51,385 bases of DNA from Chromera velia (lineage: Eukaryota; Sar; Chromeraceae), in assembly GCA_018398765.1 (NCBI GenBank), contig JAHBMJ010005927.1, forward strand, positions 1-51,385. The letters run 5' to 3'. Under the pieces are notes generated by a model. It made no database searches and was not told the DNA's origin. It saw only the letters and a list, made by a program, of their open reading frames with translations. Positions 48,201-51,385 of this stretch are shown here, piece after piece. The position numbers and the translations under genes were made by a program. Within the stretch, counting starts at the first letter, position 1. Each line of letters begins with the position of its first letter.

Positions 48201-51200
48201 TCAGTATCTTGCCACCGTGCTGCCCACAGCTGTCGACTTTGCCTTTCCCCTCAGAGAAGCCCTAATCCTGCTGATCCCTCTCTCGACCTCAGCAAGCCGC
48301 TCCTCCATCTCTGCTTTCCGACGCCGCCCTGCTATCGTCCTCCCTGCAGGAAGGAAGGAAGGTCGCCAGCCAGGTGGGCAGGAGGGACATCCATCGCATC
48401 CATCGCACACTCATTCATTCCCTTGTCTCTTTATTCATGCAGGAGACGGCAAAGAGAGAACGTACCGATCGGCAACAAGAAGACAAGACTGAGTGACTGA
48501 CTAGCGAAGGGCAGCAACAAGAAGGAAGGAAGAAAAGAAGGAAGGGAGGGAGGGAGGAAGGAAGAAAGAAAGCAAGGAAGGGAGGAAGGAAGAAAGGAAG
48601 AAAGAAAGGAAGGAAGGAAGGAAGGAAGGAAGAAAGAAAGAAAGGAAGAAAGAAAAGGAAGAAAGAAAGAAAGAAAGCAGCGAAGGAAGGAAAGAAGGAA
48701 GGAAGGAAGGAAGGAAGAAAGGAAGGAAGGAAGGAAGAAAGGAGCGAAGGAAGGAAGGAAGGAAAAGCGACCTGCGGAGTTGTGGGGATACTTCGCAAGC
48801 TCCGATTCGATCGCTTGTCGTTCGATGTTCAAGTCCTGCACGGGCCGCATCCGTCATCCTCCCTCCGTTTATTTATGAATGCACACATGTGTTCGTTCAT
48901 TCATTCATGCGTGATTAAGTGAAAGAAACACTCGATATGGACATCAGCCGGCAAACAGATCTATCTATTAATATAAGCCAATAAATGGAGGTGTCCGTCC
49001 GTGGGGGTCCTCACAGACAGCCAGACCTGCGGAAACCTTCAAAAAAACAGGCAAAAAACAAATACAGCGTACAGAGATTTCGTGTCCAAAAATACAGCCC
49101 TGCTGGCACGCACGAAAAAGAAATAAGCTGCAGCCGTCGGTCTGATGGTCTCTCTCGTGTTGCTTTTTAGACAGGCCGCCCGTCTTCCTTCCCATTTTCA
49201 ACCAACAGCGTCTGTCTTCACTCGACAAATTTGACAAAGAAAAAGTCAGAAAAGGGCTACCAACCCACCAGCAACTCTTTGTTGAGTATCTCCTCGTCAA
49301 GATTTTTCTCCTCATCCCTTCCAAAGGGAGCAGGAGCCACAAGGGAATTCCGACCGCTTCCTCCCTGCCCCCCCTGCAGGGCAGCACGAGTACCTCCTCC
49401 GTCTCTGCCCCCTCGCATGCGTTCCGTCTCCGTGATGCCGCTGCTCACACCCGCAGCCCCTCCAGCAGGAGAAGGACGCGGAGAGACCCTGCCGCCCTCA
49501 CCCCATCCAGCTGCCTTGGCTCCTGCCGGCGGGCGTTCTGCTGCCACTGCTGTTGAGGGTGAGGGCTCGCTCGGACCTCCGAAGAGCCGGGCTGCCGTCA
49601 CATGGTAGGACTGCACATTGCGCATTCAACCACAGGGAGGGAAACCGCAGCAACGAAAGAGAAATTAGAATAACAAATGATAAGGAAATTTACTCTCCAT
49701 TCATGCGGTCTCTATTTCTTTCTCCATGATTGTATCCGCAAAGTCCGTTTATTCTGTTTTGTTGGTAAAATTGTTTCCTGCCCCCCCTGAAAATCCTGCC
49801 TCACTGATTCTCCAACTTGGCTGCTTTTTTTTAAAAAAAAAATTCAACCTAGCTGTCTTCGATGCATGATATTTGACTGACCTCTAGTACGCCTCATTCT
49901 CTCTCTCTCTCTCTCTTCATTGGTATCCTTCAACCCCCTCTGAGGGAGGGAGATGTGAAAAGAAAAAAATGTTCCGGAAAATCGTGCGACACAGACAGAG
50001 GGGCGGCACACCAAGAAAGAAAGAGGGGGAAAGAACGCTGAGAAGAACATCCGCACACGAATTAATTGAATCGAACCTGGTACCAACCAACCGACGCACG
50101 CACCTCCAGTCTCTGTCGAGGACTCACACCAGCAGGCTCACCCCCCTCGTCTCCCCTCCCCCCTCCAATCAGAGAAGCGAAAGCCCCCCCACCCCCTCCG
50201 ATTTGAAGTTTCGGGACAGGAGGGGAGGACCCTACACCCCCACCTGAGGTGGTCGCTCTCTCTCTCCAATCCTTTGACCGAGGGGACATCCCGGCAGGAT
50301 AGTCGGGTTGCGGAGGGGACCCTGCATGCATGAGGGGCGGGCATGGGCATCTGGGGCATCAATCTGAGAGGGACGGACGGACAGGCAATGGGCGGCAGTG
50401 TCGAGCACCCGATGATTAAAGTCAGTCAGTCAGTCAGTCAGTCAGTCAGACGGGCAGATAGACAGACAAAGCCACAGGAAAAAAAAAAACTCGACTAGCG
50501 CACAGCACAGGAAAGCCAAAAAGAAAGAGAAAAGTTGAAGATAGCAGGGCAGACAGAAGCCCAAAAAAACGAGGATCAAAGATGCAGGGAAAACCAAACA
50601 AAACAAATCAGAGCAGCAAAGAAAGAGAACAGACAGACTCACCTTCCCCCCCCACTCCCCCACTCTGCTGAGACCAACGGCGTCCCCCCCCATGCGCCCC
50701 ATCTCGAGAAGACTGATCCAACCCCATCGAGCTAGATGACCCTCCCCTCCCCATGGGGACTGCAGAGGATGCCATCTGGGCCTGTCTCTTCAGTTTCACG
50801 TTCTGTTGCTTCTGCTCAACCAGCTCGGCCGACAACGACGAAATTTCAAGGCGCTGACGATTCAAGAGCCCTCTGCATTCATGAATGCATCACAGGAAGG
50901 ATCGACACGAGGCACATGCATATGCACATGCAGGGCGTTTAAGTCTGTGATGGCAGAAAAAGAAACACGAAAGAGCCACATTCATCTCGAATGTGAGCAT
51001 GACCAGAAGCACGGAGGTCTTTCTGCGAAGGGGAAGCAGAGAAAAAGAGACGCAAAGAAGGAAAGAAGACAAGACACAATCGGAGAAGAGAAAAGAAAAA
51101 AAACATGCTCGATCGGACGCAGAGGAGCGACACGCTTTTCTTCTTTCTGCCAGTCAACATTTTTGTTTGCCAACTGGTCCTGCCTGAGATACAAAAGTGC

Positions 51201-51304
51201 GCTTGGCCTGACTAAATGCATTGACTGACTGACCGACTGACTTGAGGTCTGAGATTTCACGTGTCTGCACATCGACCTGAGCCCTCAATTTTTGAATCTC
51301 CAGC
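48201..51304 (-). CDS. Coiled-coil protein of unknown function, 5' end outside window
   Basis: Six minus-strand exons chain in phase: 51304-51242, 50872-50643, 50321-50104, 49610-49269, 48835-48772 and 48343-48201. They give 352 residues to the stop. The upstream exon lies beyond the window, because the first exon starts after TGGATGCAG|G and completes a split codon. Heptad-like segments are LEIQKLRAQVDVQTREISDL, EISSLSAELVEQKQQNVKL, NIERQAIESELAKY and AEMEERLAEVERGISRIRAS. Between them lie Gly/Ser- and Pro/Ala-rich disordered stretches. No catalytic domain is seen. A structural role, such as cytoskeleton or centrosome scaffolding, would be a guess. The stop at 48201 could instead be skipped by a weak donor (CACG|GTGGCA), so the C-terminus is less certain than the middle. 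Confidence 0.7.
48483..48770 (-). repeat. Polypurine/polypyrimidine intron tract
   Basis: Most of the intron between the last two coiled-coil exons is a near-pure GGAA/GAAA purine tract on the plus strand, about 250 bp long (48520-48770). On the coding strand it is pyrimidine and begins within a few bases of the donor (CGCAG|GTCGCT). Confidence 0.9.
50421..50449. repeat. (CAGT)n microsatellite
   Basis: A run of about seven CAGT units in an intron of the coiled-coil gene, between exons at 50643-50872 and 50104-50321. Confidence 0.9.
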
Positions 51305-51385
51305 CTGCATCCATCCATCCATCCATGGGTCCATGCATGCATGGAGTGAGGGTTTGTTTGGACTGATTCGTATGAATGAGGAAGG

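Noticed and set aside
48415-48857. Frames rich in Phe, Leu, Pro and Ser on the minus strand
   Set aside because: They read through the GGAA/GAAA intron tract. Only the short 48772-48835 part looks like a real exon.

Overview
This is a nuclear genome window from a eukaryote. Genes are split by GT-AG introns, mostly about 150-500 bp, with donors of the GTCAGT, GTCGGT or GTGAGT kind and acceptors that usually end in TGCAG. Proteins carry long Gln-, Ser-, Ala- or Pro-rich inserts. A plant/protist-style hybrid histidine kinase, microsatellites and alternating GC-rich coding and AT-rich non-coding blocks point to a free-living protist. A chromerid alveolate such as Chromera velia would fit best. 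That name is inference from style, not from a database match.

Layout. (1) 617-6861, minus: a membrane protein with an N-terminal transmembrane block and at least three PAS/PAC regions, 4 exons, no output domain seen. (2) 6862-15527: mostly AT-rich or low-complexity DNA, with one weak plus-strand gene (9291-10428), a hairpin-bearing minisatellite of about 97 bp (10852-11592, with a stray block at 12657-12840) and a roughly 115-bp dispersed duplication. (3) 15528-16862, minus: an intronless TMEM53/DUF829-type alpha/beta hydrolase with a complete catalytic triad. (4) 18266-31744, plus: a 10-exon gene for a protein of about 3,644 residues with TPR repeats, a lysine/glutamate-rich segment, a huge glutamine-rich segment and an RRM-like C-terminus. 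The only assembly gap (7 N) falls in its last intron. (5) 31745-36640: non-coding, with large CA/GA microsatellites. (6) 36641-40114, minus: a 7-exon Cof-type HAD phosphatase with an N-terminal signal or anchor segment. (7) 40374-41180: a fold-back (inverted-repeat) element with an interrupted right arm. (8) 42018-45188, plus: a membrane hybrid histidine kinase with two receiver domains, one apparent 1-base frame break, and a nearly perfect 102-bp repeat shared by the two receivers. (9) 45189-48200: AT-rich intergenic DNA. (10) 48201-51304, minus: the 3' part of a coiled-coil gene whose 5' end lies beyond the window.

The genes do not form an obvious pathway. The PAS protein has sensing modules without an output, and the hybrid kinase has outputs without a recognisable PAS or GAF sensor. 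Both are membrane proteins, so a shared signalling role is possible but unproven. Exon models were built by eye from splice consensus and reading phase. Where phases close exactly and domain motifs run across the junction, the models are strong.
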